DNA of 64,000 bases from Pseudomonas kilonensis. Its GTDB lineage: Bacteria > Pseudomonadota > Gammaproteobacteria > Pseudomonadales > Pseudomonadaceae. The position numbers and the translations under genes were made by a program. The stretch lies in assembly GCF_001269885.1 (NCBI RefSeq), contig NZ_LHVH01000017.1, positions 1-64,000 on the forward strand, given 5' to 3'. Below, piece after piece: positions 54,327 to 63,833 of this stretch (its first letter is position 1; every line of letters starts with the position of its first letter). The notes beneath the pieces were generated by a model. That model was not told the DNA's origin, did not search any database, and saw only the letters and a program-made list of their open reading frames with translations.

Positions 54327-56242
54327 CCGCCCAAACCAGCGTTGCACCGATGTTGTCCTCGACGGAACAACGCATCGCCGCCCGGCAACTGACCTTGGCG
54401 ATGCTCGCCCTCGGCTTGCTCGCATTGGGCCTGGTATGGCGCGGTTGGTCGCCGGAGCAGAGCGGTGTCAGCCAACTGCTGTTGGGGTTCGCCTCGCTGT
54501 TGGTGGCAGTGCCGGTGATGCGGTCGGCCTGGTACAGCTTGCGTTACCCAAGCCTGCACGGGATTACCGACCAACTCATCGCCCTGGCGATGCTCGGTGC
54601 CTGGGCCACCGGCGATCTGCTGACGGCGGCGTTGTTGCCAATCATCATGATCTTCGGGCATGTGCTGGAAGAGCGCAGCGTCATCGGTTCCCAGGAGGCG
54701 ATCCATGCACTTGGCCAACTGACCCGCAGCCAAGGTCGCAAGGTGCAGGCCGACGGTTCGATCATCGATGTCGACAATGCAACGCTCCAGCCCGGCGATG
54801 TCGTTGAGGTGCGCGCCGGTGACCGGGTGCCGGCTGATGGTCGGGTGTTGTCCGGCCAAGCCAGCCTCGACACCGCGCCCATCACGGGTGAGTCGGTGCC
54901 GTTGGAGGCTGTGGTCGGCACTGAAGTCTTTGGTGGTGCGATCAATCTGGATGGCCTGCTGCGCCTGAAAGTGACCCGTACCGGCGAAGAGTCCACCTTG
55001 GGCAAGGTCATCGCCCTGATGCAAAACGCCGAACGCTCCAAGCCACCCATCACTCGCTTGCTGGAACGCTACGCCGGCAGTTACCTGGTACTGGTGTTGT
55101 TGCTGGCGGCGGTGACCTGGTTCGTGACCAACGATGCCCAGGCGATGCTGGCGGTATTGGTCGCCGCCTGCCCTTGTGCGTTGGTGCTGTCGGCGCCGGC
55201 CACCGCCATTGCCGGGATCGCGGTGGCGGCGCGCCACGGGATCCTGATCCGCAGCTCGGCCTTCCTGGAAGAACTGGCGGACCTGACGTCGTTGGTTGTC
55301 GATAAGACCGGTACTCTGACCTACGGCGTCCTGCGCCTGCAATCCATCGAACATGCCCAGGATGCTCATGCATCGTTGCTGCTGCCTTTGGCGGCCAGCC
55401 TCGGTTCGGCCAGCAGTCATCCGGTCAGTCGTGCGTTGGCAGGGTTGGTGGACCAGGAAGACTGCGTGGCGCTGACGGACATCCATGAGCGCCAGGGCTT
55501 AGGGGTGGTCGCGATGACCGCCCAGGGCGAAGCGGCGCTTGGGCGGCCGGAGTTGTTTGCACAGCTGGGCATTCAAACGTCAGCGGTCCCGGAGCACGAT
55601 GGCCCGATTGCCGGTCTGGCCCTGGATGGGCAGTTCCTCGCCTGGCTGTTGCTGGCCGACAGCGTCAAGCCGGAGGCACGGGTTGCCATGGCCGAGCTGC
55701 GCGAGCTGGGCCTGGGACGTCAGTTGCTGTTGACCGGCGACCGCCAGAGCGTGGCCACGACCCTGGCCCGGGATGTCGGCATCGGCGACCTGCAAGCCCA
55801 GGCCCTCCCTGAAGACAAACTCAAACGGGTCATGGCCGAAATCGACCATGGGTTCCGCCCCATGGTGGTGGGCGATGGCATCAACGACTCCCTGGCGCTC
55901 AAGGCCGGGGTGGTCGGCGTTGCAATGGGCGCCGGCGGCGCAGATATCGCCCTGGCGTCGGCAGACATCGTGCTGATCGGCAGCGACCTGCGACGCCTCG
56001 GCACCTGCGTCCGATTGAGCCGCCAATGCAGGCGCACGTTGCAGGTCAACGTGATCATTGGCCTGGGCTGGACGCTGGCCATCGTCGCCTTTGCCGCCTT
56101 CGGTTGGCTCGGCGCGGCGGGGGCGATGATCGCTGCGCTGCTGCACAATCTCAGTACCCTGCTAGTGTTAGGTAATGCAGGGCGATTGCTGCGGTTCCAG
56201 GAGCCACTCCTGAAAATCCAAGCGAAGGGAGCCGTTGGATAA
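54323..56242 (+). CDS. P1B-type heavy-metal-translocating ATPase
   Basis: 639 aa. It shows the P-type core: TGES at 188-191, ion-binding Cys283-Pro-Cys285 in the membrane, phosphorylated Asp327 in DKTGTLT, the SHPVSRAL HP motif and GDGIND near 517-522. No N-terminal cysteine-type metal domain is present; the protein begins directly with membrane helices. The last membrane segment has HNLSTLLVLGNAGRLL, not the usual copper or zinc P1B signature, so metal identity is open. It is last in the operon and its start overlaps the preceding SPFH gene. Confidence 0.88.
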   Translation: MTAQTSVAPMLSSTEQRIAARQLTLAMLALGLLALGLVWRGWSPEQSGVSQLLLGFASLLVAVPVMRSAWYSLRYPSLHGITDQLIALAMLGAWATGDLLTAALLPIIMIFGHVLEERSVIGSQEAIHALGQLTRSQGRKVQADGSIIDVDNATLQPGDVVEVRAGDRVPADGRVLSGQASLDTAPITGESVPLEAVVGTEVFGGAINLDGLLRLKVTRTGEESTLGKVIALMQNAERSKPPITRLLERYAGSYLVLVLLLAAVTWFVTNDAQAMLAVLVAACPCALVLSAPATAIAGIAVAARHGILIRSSAFLEELADLTSLVVDKTGTLTYGVLRLQSIEHAQDAHASLLLPLAASLGSASSHPVSRALAGLVDQEDCVALTDIHERQGLGVVAMTAQGEAALGRPELFAQLGIQTSAVPEHDGPIAGLALDGQFLAWLLLADSVKPEARVAMAELRELGLGRQLLLTGDRQSVATTLARDVGIGDLQAQALPEDKLKRVMAEIDHGFRPMVVGDGINDSLALKAGVVGVAMGAGGADIALASADIVLIGSDLRRLGTCVRLSRQCRRTLQVNVIIGLGWTLAIVAFAAFGWLGAAGAMIAALLHNLSTLLVLGNAGRLLRFQEPLLKIQAKGAVG

Positions 56243-56424
56243 CCCTTGGCGAACTGTGCGTCACCCTTGCAGTCTCTGTTGGAGAGGGCACCCATACTGG
56301 CATTACCCGGCACAAGGAGTGAATTTGGGACGGTGATAGAGAAAGGCTATAAATTCGATAGCCTGCTATTTTTCTATGATGGTCTACCCTCATTTTCAGA
56401 CGTCTGAAACATGGGGGATTCTTC

Positions 56425-57612
56425 ATGCTCGCGCAACTTCCACCGGCCTTACAGAATCTGCATCTACCGCTTCGGCTGCGGCTCTGGGATGGCCATGAAT
56501 TTTCACTGGGTGACGACCCCAGTGTCACGATCGTGGTCAAGGACCCACAAATGGTCGCGCAATTCACCCATCCCAGCCTGAATGCGCTAGGAGCGGCCTT
56601 CGTCGAAGGCAAGCTGGAACTCGAAGGATCGATCCACGAAGTCATTCGTGTCTGCGATGAATGGAGCCAGGCATTGATTGAGGAAGACGCCGACAACCTG
56701 CCGGTGCGATCGCTCCACGACAAGGAAACCGACGCCCAGGCGATCTCCTATCACTACGATCTTTCCAACGCGTTCTATCAGCTGTGGCTCGACAGTGACA
56801 TGGCCTATTCCTGTGCCTATTTCGAGACGGGCAGTGAAACCCTCGAACAGGCCCAGCAAGCCAAATTCCGCCACTTGTGCCGCAAGCTGCGATTACAGCC
56901 GGGTGACTACCTGCTGGATGTCGGATGTGGGTGGGGCGGCCTGGCCCGTTACGCTGCACGCGAGTTTGGTGCCAAAGTCTTCGGGATTACCCTGAGCAAG
57001 GCGCAGCTGACACTGGCTCGGGAACGGGTCAAGGCAGAAGGCCTGGAGGATCTGGTCGATTTGCAATTGCTGGACTACCGCGACCTGCCCCAGGACGGTC
57101 GCTTCGACAAAGTGGTCAGCGTCGGCATGTTCGAGCATGTTGGCCACGCTAACCTCGAGCAGTACTGCAAGACGCTGTTCGGCGCGGTGCGTGAGGGCGG
57201 GTTGGTGATGAACCATGGCATCACCGCCAAGCACACCGACGGTCGTCCGGTCGGTCGTGGCGCCGGTGAATTCATCGAGAAGTATGTATTCCCCAACGGC
57301 GAGCTGCCTCACCTGTCGATGATCTCTGCCGAAATCAGCGAAGCGGGGCTGGAGATCGTCGACGTGGAAAGCCTGCGCCTGCATTACGCGCGCACGCTCG
57401 ATCACTGGAGTGAACGCCTGGAGGACAATCTCGAGGCCGCCGCGAAGGAAGTGCCGGAACAGGCGTTGCGGATCTGGCGTCTGTACCTGGCCGGCTGCGC
57501 CTACGCGTTCGCCAAGGGCTGGATCAATTTGCACCAGATCCTGGCGGTGAAGGCCCACGCCGACGGTAGCCATGAGTTGCCCTGGACCCGCGACGACATC
57601 TACACCCCTTAG
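56425..57612 (+). CDS. cfa: Cyclopropane-fatty-acyl-phospholipid synthase family protein
   Basis: 395 aa. Transfers a methylene group from SAM to unsaturated acyl chains of membrane phospholipids. The SAM motif is [15 protein letters not shown], and [25 protein letters not shown] and SVGMFEHVG are the family blocks. ATG 56425 has GGGGG about eight bases upstream. The 182-bp upstream gap has CTATAAAT at 56348, which could be a -10 for stationary-phase control, but this is weak. It is convergent with cls, overlapping it by 4 bp. Confidence 0.9.
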   Translation: MLAQLPPALQNLHLPLRLRLWDGHEFSLGDDPSVTIVVKDPQMVAQFTHPSLNALGAAFVEGKLELEGSIHEVIRVCDEWSQALIEEDADNLPVRSLHDKETDAQAISYHYDLSNAFYQLWLDSDMAYSCAYFETGSETLEQAQQAKFRHLCRKLRLQPGDYLLDVGCGWGGLARYAAREFGAKVFGITLSKAQLTLARERVKAEGLEDLVDLQLLDYRDLPQDGRFDKVVSVGMFEHVGHANLEQYCKTLFGAVREGGLVMNHGITAKHTDGRPVGRGAGEFIEKYVFPNGELPHLSMISAEISEAGLEIVDVESLRLHYARTLDHWSERLEDNLEAAAKEVPEQALRIWRLYLAGCAYAFAKGWINLHQILAVKAHADGSHELPWTRDDIYTP

Positions 57613-59048
57613 AGAATCGGGGAAATAAGCCGGGCGATCCGCATGCCGATCTTCTGCAGGCGGTGGGTCTCCCGGCTTTCCTGTTTGTCGATTTCCACGG
57701 CTCGGGCGAAGTCCTGCTCAAGCATCTGCTCGACCTCGGTGGCGAACGGGATATCCACCGTGAGCAGCATGACTTCGAAATTCAGGCGGAACGAACGGTT
57801 GTCCAGGTTCGCACTGCCGATGGCGCTGATTTCCCGGTCGATCAGCACCACTTTCTGATGCAGGAAGCCTGGCGCGTAACGGAACATCCGCACACCGGCC
57901 CGCACCGCTTCAAACGCATACAGGCTGGATGCGGCGTAGACGATCTTGTGGTCTGGCCGCGAGGGCAGCAGGATGCGCACATCCACCCCGCGCAGCACCG
58001 CCAGGCGCAAGGCCGCGAACACCGCTTCGTCAGGGATGAAGTAAGGCGTTGTGATCCAGACTCGCTCGCTGGCCGCATGGATAGCTTCGACGAAAAACAG
58101 CGAACAGGTTTCGTAGGCATCGGCCGGGCCGCTGGTCAGCAACTGGCAGAGCACACCGTCGTCCGGGTAGGTGTCTGGCAGGATCAGCGGTGGCAGCGAA
58201 CGGGCCGCCCAGAACCAGTCCTCGGCAAACGACTCTTGCATACTTCCCACCACCGGGCCGCAGACTTCGACATGGGTGTCGCGCCACGGCGCCAGGGGCG
58301 GCTTTTCGCCCATGTATTCATCGCCCACGTTGTGCCCGCCAACGAAGCCTAGAACGCCATCCACCGCCACGATCTTGCGGTGGTTGCGAAAGTTGACCTG
58401 GAACCGATTGAGCCAGCCGCTGCGGGTGGCGAAGGCTTTGACGTGGACACCACCGTCGCGCAGCGCCTGGACGTAGCGGTGGGGCAGGGAGTGGCTGCCA
58501 ATGCGGTCGTAAAGCAGATACACCGCCACGCCTTCGGCGGCTTTTTTCAGAAGCAGTGTCTGCAGGCGTAGGCCGAGGCGGTCGTCGTGGATGATGAAAA
58601 ATTGAATCAGCACGGCCTGCCGTGCGTTATCGATGGCCTGGAAGATTGCCTCGAACGTGGCCTGCCCATTGACGAGCAAACGCACCTGATTGTTCGCCAG
58701 GCACGGTGTGCGCCCCAGCTTGGGCATGGCCCGTAGCGAGTCGTAGGCCTGGGAGGCACGGGCGGTCAAAGCCTCTTCAACCCACGGCCGCCAGTTCAGC
58801 TCGGAGATCGCCTTGCGCATCTCTTCGTTGGCTTGTCGGCGCGCCTTGATGTAGCCATCAAAGGTGCTGCGCCCGAAAACCAGGTAAGGAATCAACGTCA
58901 GGTAGGGAATGAACAGCAGCGACAGGGCCCAGGCAATCGAGCCTTGGGCCGTGCGCACCGTCAATACAGCGTGGACGGCGGCGACGGAACCCAGGGTGTG
59001 GAGCAGCGCGATCAGGTAACCGAAAACATGCGGGCCGAAATAATCCAT
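57609..59048 (-). CDS. cls: Cardiolipin synthase (ClsA type)
   Basis: 479 aa. Condenses phospholipids to cardiolipin in the inner membrane. Two N-terminal hydrophobic segments (about 8-30, 37-57) precede two phospholipase D motifs: [19 protein letters not shown] and [21 protein letters not shown]. Length and motif spacing are those of ClsA. Its neighbour cfa also modifies membrane lipids. Confidence 0.93.
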   Translation of the reverse strand: MDYFGPHVFGYLIALLHTLGSVAAVHAVLTVRTAQGSIAWALSLLFIPYLTLIPYLVFGRSTFDGYIKARRQANEEMRKAISELNWRPWVEEALTARASQAYDSLRAMPKLGRTPCLANNQVRLLVNGQATFEAIFQAIDNARQAVLIQFFIIHDDRLGLRLQTLLLKKAAEGVAVYLLYDRIGSHSLPHRYVQALRDGGVHVKAFATRSGWLNRFQVNFRNHRKIVAVDGVLGFVGGHNVGDEYMGEKPPLAPWRDTHVEVCGPVVGSMQESFAEDWFWAARSLPPLILPDTYPDDGVLCQLLTSGPADAYETCSLFFVEAIHAASERVWITTPYFIPDEAVFAALRLAVLRGVDVRILLPSRPDHKIVYAASSLYAFEAVRAGVRMFRYAPGFLHQKVVLIDREISAIGSANLDNRSFRLNFEVMLLTVDIPFATEVEQMLEQDFARAVEIDKQESRETHRLQKIGMRIARLISPIL

Positions 59049-59189
59049 GGGGCAGCCTTGCTCCGGAAGTTTCTATGCTTAACAGACCATGTTCCATGGC
59101 GAATGTCGCTATTTAATTCACTCGTCCCGGGCTTGAACCGAAGCCTGTGGGCGGCGTCTAACGGCCACTTGTCCTCTGGAGTTTATGCA

Positions 59190-59711
59190 ATGAATGTTCG
59201 TCTGCTGGGTGTGGCCTTGGCAATTGGCTTGGCGGTTCCGATGGCGGCTCAGGCGCAGATGCTCCAGCCGGGTTTGTGGGAACTGACCACCAGCAACATG
59301 AAGGTCGATAACCAGAACTTGCCGGACCTGCAATTGATCCTCGGCCAGTTGCAAACCCAGATGACCCCGGAGCAACGGGCGATGCTGGAAAAGCAGGGCA
59401 TCACCATGGGCGGTAAAGGCATTCGCGTCTGTCTGACCCCGGCGCAGGTGCAAACCAATGACATTCCGCTGCAAGATCCGCAATCGGGTTGCAAGCAGCA
59501 GATCACCGAGCGTACCGGCAATCAGTGGAAGTTTCGCTTCAGTTGCCCGAAAGCCCAGGGTAATGGGATCGCGACGTTCCAGAGCGATCGTGAATTCACC
59601 ACCAAGGTCAACGGCACGTTCAATGCCACCGGCATCCAGCAGAACGGCAGCCTCGACACGCGCGCGGTGTGGCTGGGGCAGGAGTGCGGGACGGTCAAGC
59701 CGAGGGCTTGA
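59190..59711 (+). CDS. DUF3617-type secreted protein
   Basis: 173 aa. The signal peptide (1-22, ending AQA) is followed by QPGLWELTTSNMKVDNQNLP, the DUF3617 start. Four Cys residues (in RVCLTPAQ, SGCKQQ, FSCPKA and QECGTV) likely form two disulfides. ATG 59190 has GGAG eight bases upstream; the frame opens earlier but overlaps cls. A periplasmic role is likely; function unknown. Confidence 0.85.
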   Translation: MNVRLLGVALAIGLAVPMAAQAQMLQPGLWELTTSNMKVDNQNLPDLQLILGQLQTQMTPEQRAMLEKQGITMGGKGIRVCLTPAQVQTNDIPLQDPQSGCKQQITERTGNQWKFRFSCPKAQGNGIATFQSDREFTTKVNGTFNATGIQQNGSLDTRAVWLGQECGTVKPRA

Positions 59712-59741
59712 ATCGGAATTAGGTAATTTCTTGGTGAACCT

Positions 59742-59827
59742 GTGGGAGCAAAGCTTGCTCGCGATGCGGGCAACTTGGTCAATCGCCAAGCGCGTTATCG
59801 TTCATCGCGGGCAAGCCTTGCTCCCAC
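59742..59827. repeat. REPIN
   Basis: GTGGGAGCAAAGCTTGCTCG (59742) and an inverted arm ending GCAAGCCTTGCTCCCAC (59827) flank a spacer with GCGATG/CATCGC. It lies after the DUF3617 gene. Confidence 0.88.
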
Positions 59828-59869
59828 AAGTGCTCGATCAGGGCAAGCCTTGCCACAAGTGCTCGATCA
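59809..59869. repeat. Short tandem duplication at the end of the zinc-binding protein gene
   Basis: GGGCAAGCCTTG(CTC)CCACAAGTGCTCGATCA occurs twice in tandem: 59809-59840 and 59841-59869, the second copy lacking CTC. The second copy supplies the stop codon of the minus-strand gene that ends at 59867. Confidence 0.85.
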
Positions 59870-60742
59870 AGGCCGACTCAGCGCCTCATACAGCGTATTG
59901 AGGTTGTATTCGAACAGGCCGGTGAACGTGCTGGCCGGTCCGCTGGCGGCGAGTGCATCGGAGTACAGCGTGCCGCCGATGTGGGCGCCGCTCTCGTCGG
60001 CGATCAGCTTGAGCAGGCGCGCATCCTTGATGTTTTCCATGAACACCGCTTTGACTTTCGCCTGACGGATCTGGGTAATCAGCGCCGCGACTTCTGCCGC
60101 CGACGGTTCACGCTCTGTGGATAAACCCTGGGGCGCCATGAACTCGATGCCATAGGCCTGGCCCAGGTAACCAAATGCATCGTGGGAGGTCACGATCTTG
60201 CGATTGCCGGCAGGCAATGCACCGAGCTTGGCCTTGGCTTCGGCGAGCAGCGCATAGATTTTCTTCAGGTACGCCTGGCTGTTGCGTTCGTAGTCGGCCT
60301 TGTTGGCCGGGTCGGCCGCTTCCAATGCCTTGGTGATGTTGCTGACATACAGCTCGGCGTTCGCCAGGTTGTGCCAGGCGTGCGGGTCGGGGATGGTCTC
60401 GCCATCCTCATCCAGTGAGCGCGGGATGACGCCGCGACTGGCGCTGATCACCGGGGCAGTGGTTTCAGTGCTGGTCACCAGGCGATCCAACCATGGCTCG
60501 AAGCCCAGTCCGTTCTTGATGATCAGTTTTGCCTTGAGCAATGCCTTGGCGTCGTCTGGTGTGGGTTCGTAGGTGTGTGCATCGGCGTCCGGCCCGACCA
60601 TGTTGGTGATGTGGATATGCTCACCGCCGACCTGTTGGGTCATGTCGGCGAGGATGCTGAAGCTGGTCACCACCTGGAGCTTTTCGGCGGCGGACAGGGA
60701 CATGGACAGCATCAGACTGAATAGCACGAGCAGTACGCGCAT
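59867..60742 (-). CDS. Zinc ABC transporter substrate-binding protein (cluster A-I)
   Basis: 291 aa periplasmic protein with a signal peptide (to about 19). Family ligand positions are His56, His121, His187 and Asp262; three histidines point to zinc rather than manganese (which usually uses Glu at the third place). The His/Asp-rich loop of classical ZnuA is absent. ATG 60742 has AGGTG about seven bases upstream. It is the last gene of a run folE2, ATPase, permease, binding protein. Confidence 0.87.
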   Translation of the reverse strand: MRVLLVLFSLMLSMSLSAAEKLQVVTSFSILADMTQQVGGEHIHITNMVGPDADAHTYEPTPDDAKALLKAKLIIKNGLGFEPWLDRLVTSTETTAPVISASRGVIPRSLDEDGETIPDPHAWHNLANAELYVSNITKALEAADPANKADYERNSQAYLKKIYALLAEAKAKLGALPAGNRKIVTSHDAFGYLGQAYGIEFMAPQGLSTEREPSAAEVAALITQIRQAKVKAVFMENIKDARLLKLIADESGAHIGGTLYSDALAASGPASTFTGLFEYNLNTLYEALSRP

Positions 60743-60753
60743 CGGGAAACACC

Positions 60754-61620
60754 TCATTGGGATGTGATCAAAGGCGGGCGGCGCAGCAAGCCGTGCACCG
60801 GACCGAATACCACCGACAGCAGATAAAACCCGCCTGCCACCAGCACGATGGACGGCCCGCTGGGCAGTGAGTAATAGAAGGACAACAACAGGCCAAGCCA
60901 GACCGAGAGGCAGCCGAGCAGCGCCGCGATCAACATCAGCAGCGGCAGGCGACGGCTCCAGAATCGCGACGCGGCGGCCGGCAGCATCATCAGGCCGACC
61001 ACCATCAGCGCACCGATGGCCTGGAAGCCGATCACCAGGTTCAACACCACCAGGGTCAGAAATACGCCGTGGGCCAACGGGCCGAGACGACTGACGGTTT
61101 GCAGGAACAGTGGGTCCAGGGTATCGAGCAGCAACGGTCGGTAAATCAATGCCATCGCCAACAGGCTGGCACCGGACACCCAGAGCATGCCGGTGAGCGT
61201 CGGGCCGTCCACCGCCAAGGCTGAGCCGAAGAGCAGGTGTAGCAAGTCCAGGCGTTTACCGGCCATGCCGAGGATCAACACGCCGGCCGCCAGGGAAATG
61301 GGATAAATCGCCGCGAGGCTGGCGTCTTCCCTTAGACCGGTACGCCGGGTAATCCAGGCGGCGAGCCCGGCCATGCTCAAGCCCGCGCCCAGGCCGCCAA
61401 CGGTCAAGGCCGGCAGGCTCAGCCCGGCAAACCAGAAGCCGAGGGCGGCGCCAGGCAGAATGCCGTGCGCTACGGCGTCACCAATCAGGCTCATGCGCCG
61501 AAGAATCAGGAACACGCCCAACGGCGCCGTGCTGCACGCCAGCACCAGGCCGCCAAGCAAGGCCCGGCGCATGAAGACAAACTCTTGAAACGGTTGCCAG
61601 AGATGAGTGGCCGCAAGCAT
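60754..61620 (-). CDS. Zinc ABC transporter permease
   Basis: 288 aa with eight or nine hydrophobic segments, ZnuB/FecCD-like. The conserved SLIGDAVAHGILPGAALGF and QAIGALMVVGLMMLPAAA are present. ATG 61620 shares bases with the stop of the ATPase gene (TGATG), so translation is coupled; a GTG at 61632 is longer. It lies 11 bp before the binding-protein gene. Confidence 0.9.
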   Translation of the reverse strand: MLAATHLWQPFQEFVFMRRALLGGLVLACSTAPLGVFLILRRMSLIGDAVAHGILPGAALGFWFAGLSLPALTVGGLGAGLSMAGLAAWITRRTGLREDASLAAIYPISLAAGVLILGMAGKRLDLLHLLFGSALAVDGPTLTGMLWVSGASLLAMALIYRPLLLDTLDPLFLQTVSRLGPLAHGVFLTLVVLNLVIGFQAIGALMVVGLMMLPAAASRFWSRRLPLLMLIAALLGCLSVWLGLLLSFYYSLPSGPSIVLVAGGFYLLSVVFGPVHGLLRRPPLITSQ

Positions 61621-62288
61621 CAGGCCACCCACGTGTGGGGTTGTTGAGCGATCAAGTCGACGCTGCGGCCCAGCACGCAGCCGGTGTTGCTGATCAGCAG
61701 CGTATGGGGGATATGTAGGCGGACCGCTGCCAGATCATGGCATACCACCACGACGGTTCGACCCTGGGCGTGCCAGTGATGGAGGTGTTTCCACAGCAGT
61801 GCCTGGCCCTGTTCGTCGAGGGCGGCGTGAGGTTCGTCGAGCAACAGCAGTGGTGCTTCGGCCAGGCTCAGGCGAGCGAGCAGGGCGCGTTGCAACTCGC
61901 CTCCAGACAGCGCCATTAACGGACGATGCTCAAGGCCGGTCAGTGCCCAGTCGGCCAGTACGGTCTGGAGCAACTGCCTGCGTATGGCTGGCGTGTGTCG
62001 ATTACCCCAGGAACCGGCGGCCACCAACTCTTGCAAACTGATGGGGAATTGCCGATCCAGATGTTGCTGCTGGGGCATGAACGAAACCCCACCACGGCGT
62101 GGAACATCCAAGGTGACTTTGCCGGAGAGCGGTTGTTGCAGTCCCGCGAGCAATTTCAACAGACTGCTTTTGCCCGAGCCGTTGGCACCGATAATGGCGG
62201 TGAGACTACCGGCCGGTCGCTGCATCGTGAGCGGCGGCGTGAGGGGTTGTCCGGGGGCGCCCCAGCGCAGCGCTTGGCAGTTGATCAT
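61620..62288 (-). CDS. Zinc ABC transporter ATP-binding protein
   Basis: 222 aa. Walker A GANGSGKSS (near 35), signature LSGGELQRALLARL and Walker B LLLLDEPHAALDE, with the switch His in VVCHDLAAV. It energises the permease encoded next. Its start overlaps the folE2 stop by four bases (ATGA), tying zinc import to the zinc-sparing enzyme. Confidence 0.93.
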   Translation of the reverse strand: MINCQALRWGAPGQPLTPPLTMQRPAGSLTAIIGANGSGKSSLLKLLAGLQQPLSGKVTLDVPRRGGVSFMPQQQHLDRQFPISLQELVAAGSWGNRHTPAIRRQLLQTVLADWALTGLEHRPLMALSGGELQRALLARLSLAEAPLLLLDEPHAALDEQGQALLWKHLHHWHAQGRTVVVVCHDLAAVRLHIPHTLLISNTGCVLGRSVDLIAQQPHTWVA

Positions 62289-63181
62289 GATGCGTCCCGG
62301 GTCCAGCGGCTTTGCGCCACGGCGTCATGGGCGTGCAGGCTTTCGGCGTGGACGACTCGGACATTCAGGGCAGCGATGTCGGGTGACCGCCTCAGGGCCG
62401 TGCTTAATCGCCGTGCGGCGTCTTCGCAGAACATCAGGTTTTGTCCGTTGGCCAGGGCAAATGCTTGTTCATCGGCGCGCTTGACGGCGGTCTGCACAGC
62501 GGTGCCGAGGGCCGCTTCGGCTTCGTTGATGAAAGATTGCAGTGGCAAATCGTCGGTGTCGGGGTTCAGGCGTAGGGTCAGTGTTGCCGTACTGCGTTGG
62601 CTATGAGGGGTGGCAACAATGCCGTTCGATGAACCTAGCCAGGCCAGGATCTCGGCGTGCTCAAGTTTCTGGTTAGCGAAGTCGTCGACGAATTGCTGTT
62701 GGACCAACTGCCGGGCAAGTGCGGCCGAACAGGGGCAGGTGGATGAATAGGGAATCTGGATGTTCAGTTCCACGTGGAACATTGCGTTTTTCAAGTGGGC
62801 TTCGATGCTCACCGGGTAGCGTTTCCAACCCATCAGCGGGCTGATGAGTGCCGGACGCTTGAGCAGCAGATCGGTATGCACACTGAGCGATGCTGCGTGG
62901 GACAAGCCTTCGTGGCTGTCGAGAAATTGCTGGAGGATTCGGCGCAATAACGCTGGTGAAAGCGGCGTCTCTTCGAGCAACTCCAGCGCCAGGTATAAGC
63001 GTGACATGTGAATGCCGCGCGCCTCACCGTCATCAAGGCTGACACCTGCGTCGGCCATTGCACTGAGACGCTGACCGTCAATCAACACCGGCGTTGCGAT
63101 GCCACACATGCCCACCCAATCGAGGGGCAGGGTTTGACGTGAAGCCTGCGCAGCGATGTCGGGCAGGGTTAACGCGTTCAT
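62285..63181 (-). CDS. folE2: GTP cyclohydrolase FolE2 (type IB)
   Basis: 298 aa. First step of folate and pterin synthesis; this type can work without zinc and replaces FolE under zinc starvation. The SSTCPCSAAL motif with the metal-binding Cys is typical. ATG 63181 (MNALTLPDIAA) is preferred over an upstream start at 63205. A Zur-box palindrome lies 32 bp upstream. A parS-like site is inside the gene (62766-62781), read as Phe-His-Val-Glu-Leu. Confidence 0.93.
   Translation of the reverse strand: MNALTLPDIAAQASRQTLPLDWVGMCGIATPVLIDGQRLSAMADAGVSLDDGEARGIHMSRLYLALELLEETPLSPALLRRILQQFLDSHEGLSHAASLSVHTDLLLKRPALISPLMGWKRYPVSIEAHLKNAMFHVELNIQIPYSSTCPCSAALARQLVQQQFVDDFANQKLEHAEILAWLGSSNGIVATPHSQRSTATLTLRLNPDTDDLPLQSFINEAEAALGTAVQTAVKRADEQAFALANGQNLMFCEDAARRLSTALRRSPDIAALNVRVVHAESLHAHDAVAQSRWTRDAS
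62766..62781. promoter_or_regulatory. parS-like site inside folE2
   Basis: AGTTCCACGTGGAACA keeps the 14-bp core; only the first outer base differs from the perfect palindrome. It lies about 45 kb from oriC. Confidence 0.88.
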
Positions 63182-63212
63182 GGGCAAGGTCCATCGAAGG
63201 TTCAAAATTAGA

Positions 63213-63227
63213 TGTTATAGTATAACA
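63213..63227. promoter_or_regulatory. Zur box upstream of folE2
   Basis: TGTTATAGTATAACA is a palindrome apart from its centre base, matching the TGTTATANNATAACA pattern of zinc-uptake-regulator sites in pseudomonads. It should repress the folE2/ABC run when zinc is plentiful. Confidence 0.85.
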
Positions 63228-63281
63228 ACTAATTTAAAGAAACCTTTTCCATGAAAGGAGTTTCATCTCCCCAAACGTTCA

Positions 63282-63297
63282 CGTTCCACGTGAAACA
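63282..63297. promoter_or_regulatory. Degenerate parS-like site
   Basis: CGTTCCACGTGAAACA has the CACGTG centre and TTCC/GAAA half-sites, intermediate between the Pseudomonas and Bacillus-type sites. It lies just past the stop of the small secreted protein gene and about 46 kb from oriC. Confidence 0.6.
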
Positions 63298-63690
63298 TCA
63301 GCGCGATGAATCCTGGCAGCCGTTCATGCGCCCGCATACAAATGCGCCCCCACTACCACCGGAGCTCGAGAAACGATTAAGGGTCGTCCAGCCCACTCGC
63401 CGGCTGTATCCGACCCAACTTTCTCCATCCGATGCCAAGCCGGTAAAGAAGGTGAGCTGACCGTAACGGCTGTTTGTTTGCGCCCAATAACGACGACTGG
63501 CCGCTTCAAAACCTCGTAAATAAATGGTGTTGCCCGCCGTTGCGACGCTGTAGGCGTTGCCCTGGATGTCCACGCACGCCAGCAGATTTGCACTGCGGGT
63601 GCAGTTCGCCAGGAGTGAGGTTTGGGCCGAAACGCTTAACACCCACAGCAACAACGGGCTCGCCAATACGAATTTCAGATGATTGCGCAT
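63298..63690 (-). CDS. Small secreted cysteine-containing protein, unknown
   Basis: 130 aa. The signal peptide (1-22) ends SVSAQ; the mature part has four Cys (NCTRS, LACVD, FVCGR, NGCQD) and is rich in Ser, Gly and aromatic residues. I do not recognise the family. It is divergent from the COG0523 GTPase across a Zur box (63740-63754), which makes a zinc-starvation role likely. The stop lies next to the degenerate parS site. Confidence 0.68.
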   Translation of the reverse strand: MRNHLKFVLASPLLLWVLSVSAQTSLLANCTRSANLLACVDIQGNAYSVATAGNTIYLRGFEAASRRYWAQTNSRYGQLTFFTGLASDGESWVGYSRRVGWTTLNRFSSSGGSGGAFVCGRMNGCQDSSR

Positions 63691-63739
63691 GGAGTGATCT
63701 CAGGCCAATGCGGGATGGCGGGGGCTGGTTGAATTGCGT

Positions 63740-63754
63740 TGTTATACTATAACA
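63740..63754. promoter_or_regulatory. Zur box between the small secreted protein and the COG0523 GTPase
   Basis: TGTTATACTATAACA is the exact reverse complement of the box at 63213. It lies 50 bp before the minus-strand gene and 80 bp before the plus-strand gene, so it can control both. Confidence 0.85.
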
Positions 63755-63833
63755 TAAGCGCCTTGCCCCTGAATCTAGCCAAACCCTGGAAACGAGCCGT
63801 AGTCGAAGCGGCCGCCCGATGAGGATATACCTG

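Noticed and set aside
63251-63460. 69-codon frame on the plus strand after the Zur box
   Set aside because: It has no convincing ribosome-binding site, overlaps the signal-peptide-bearing minus-strand gene for most of its length, and its first part is a translation of the parS-like site.
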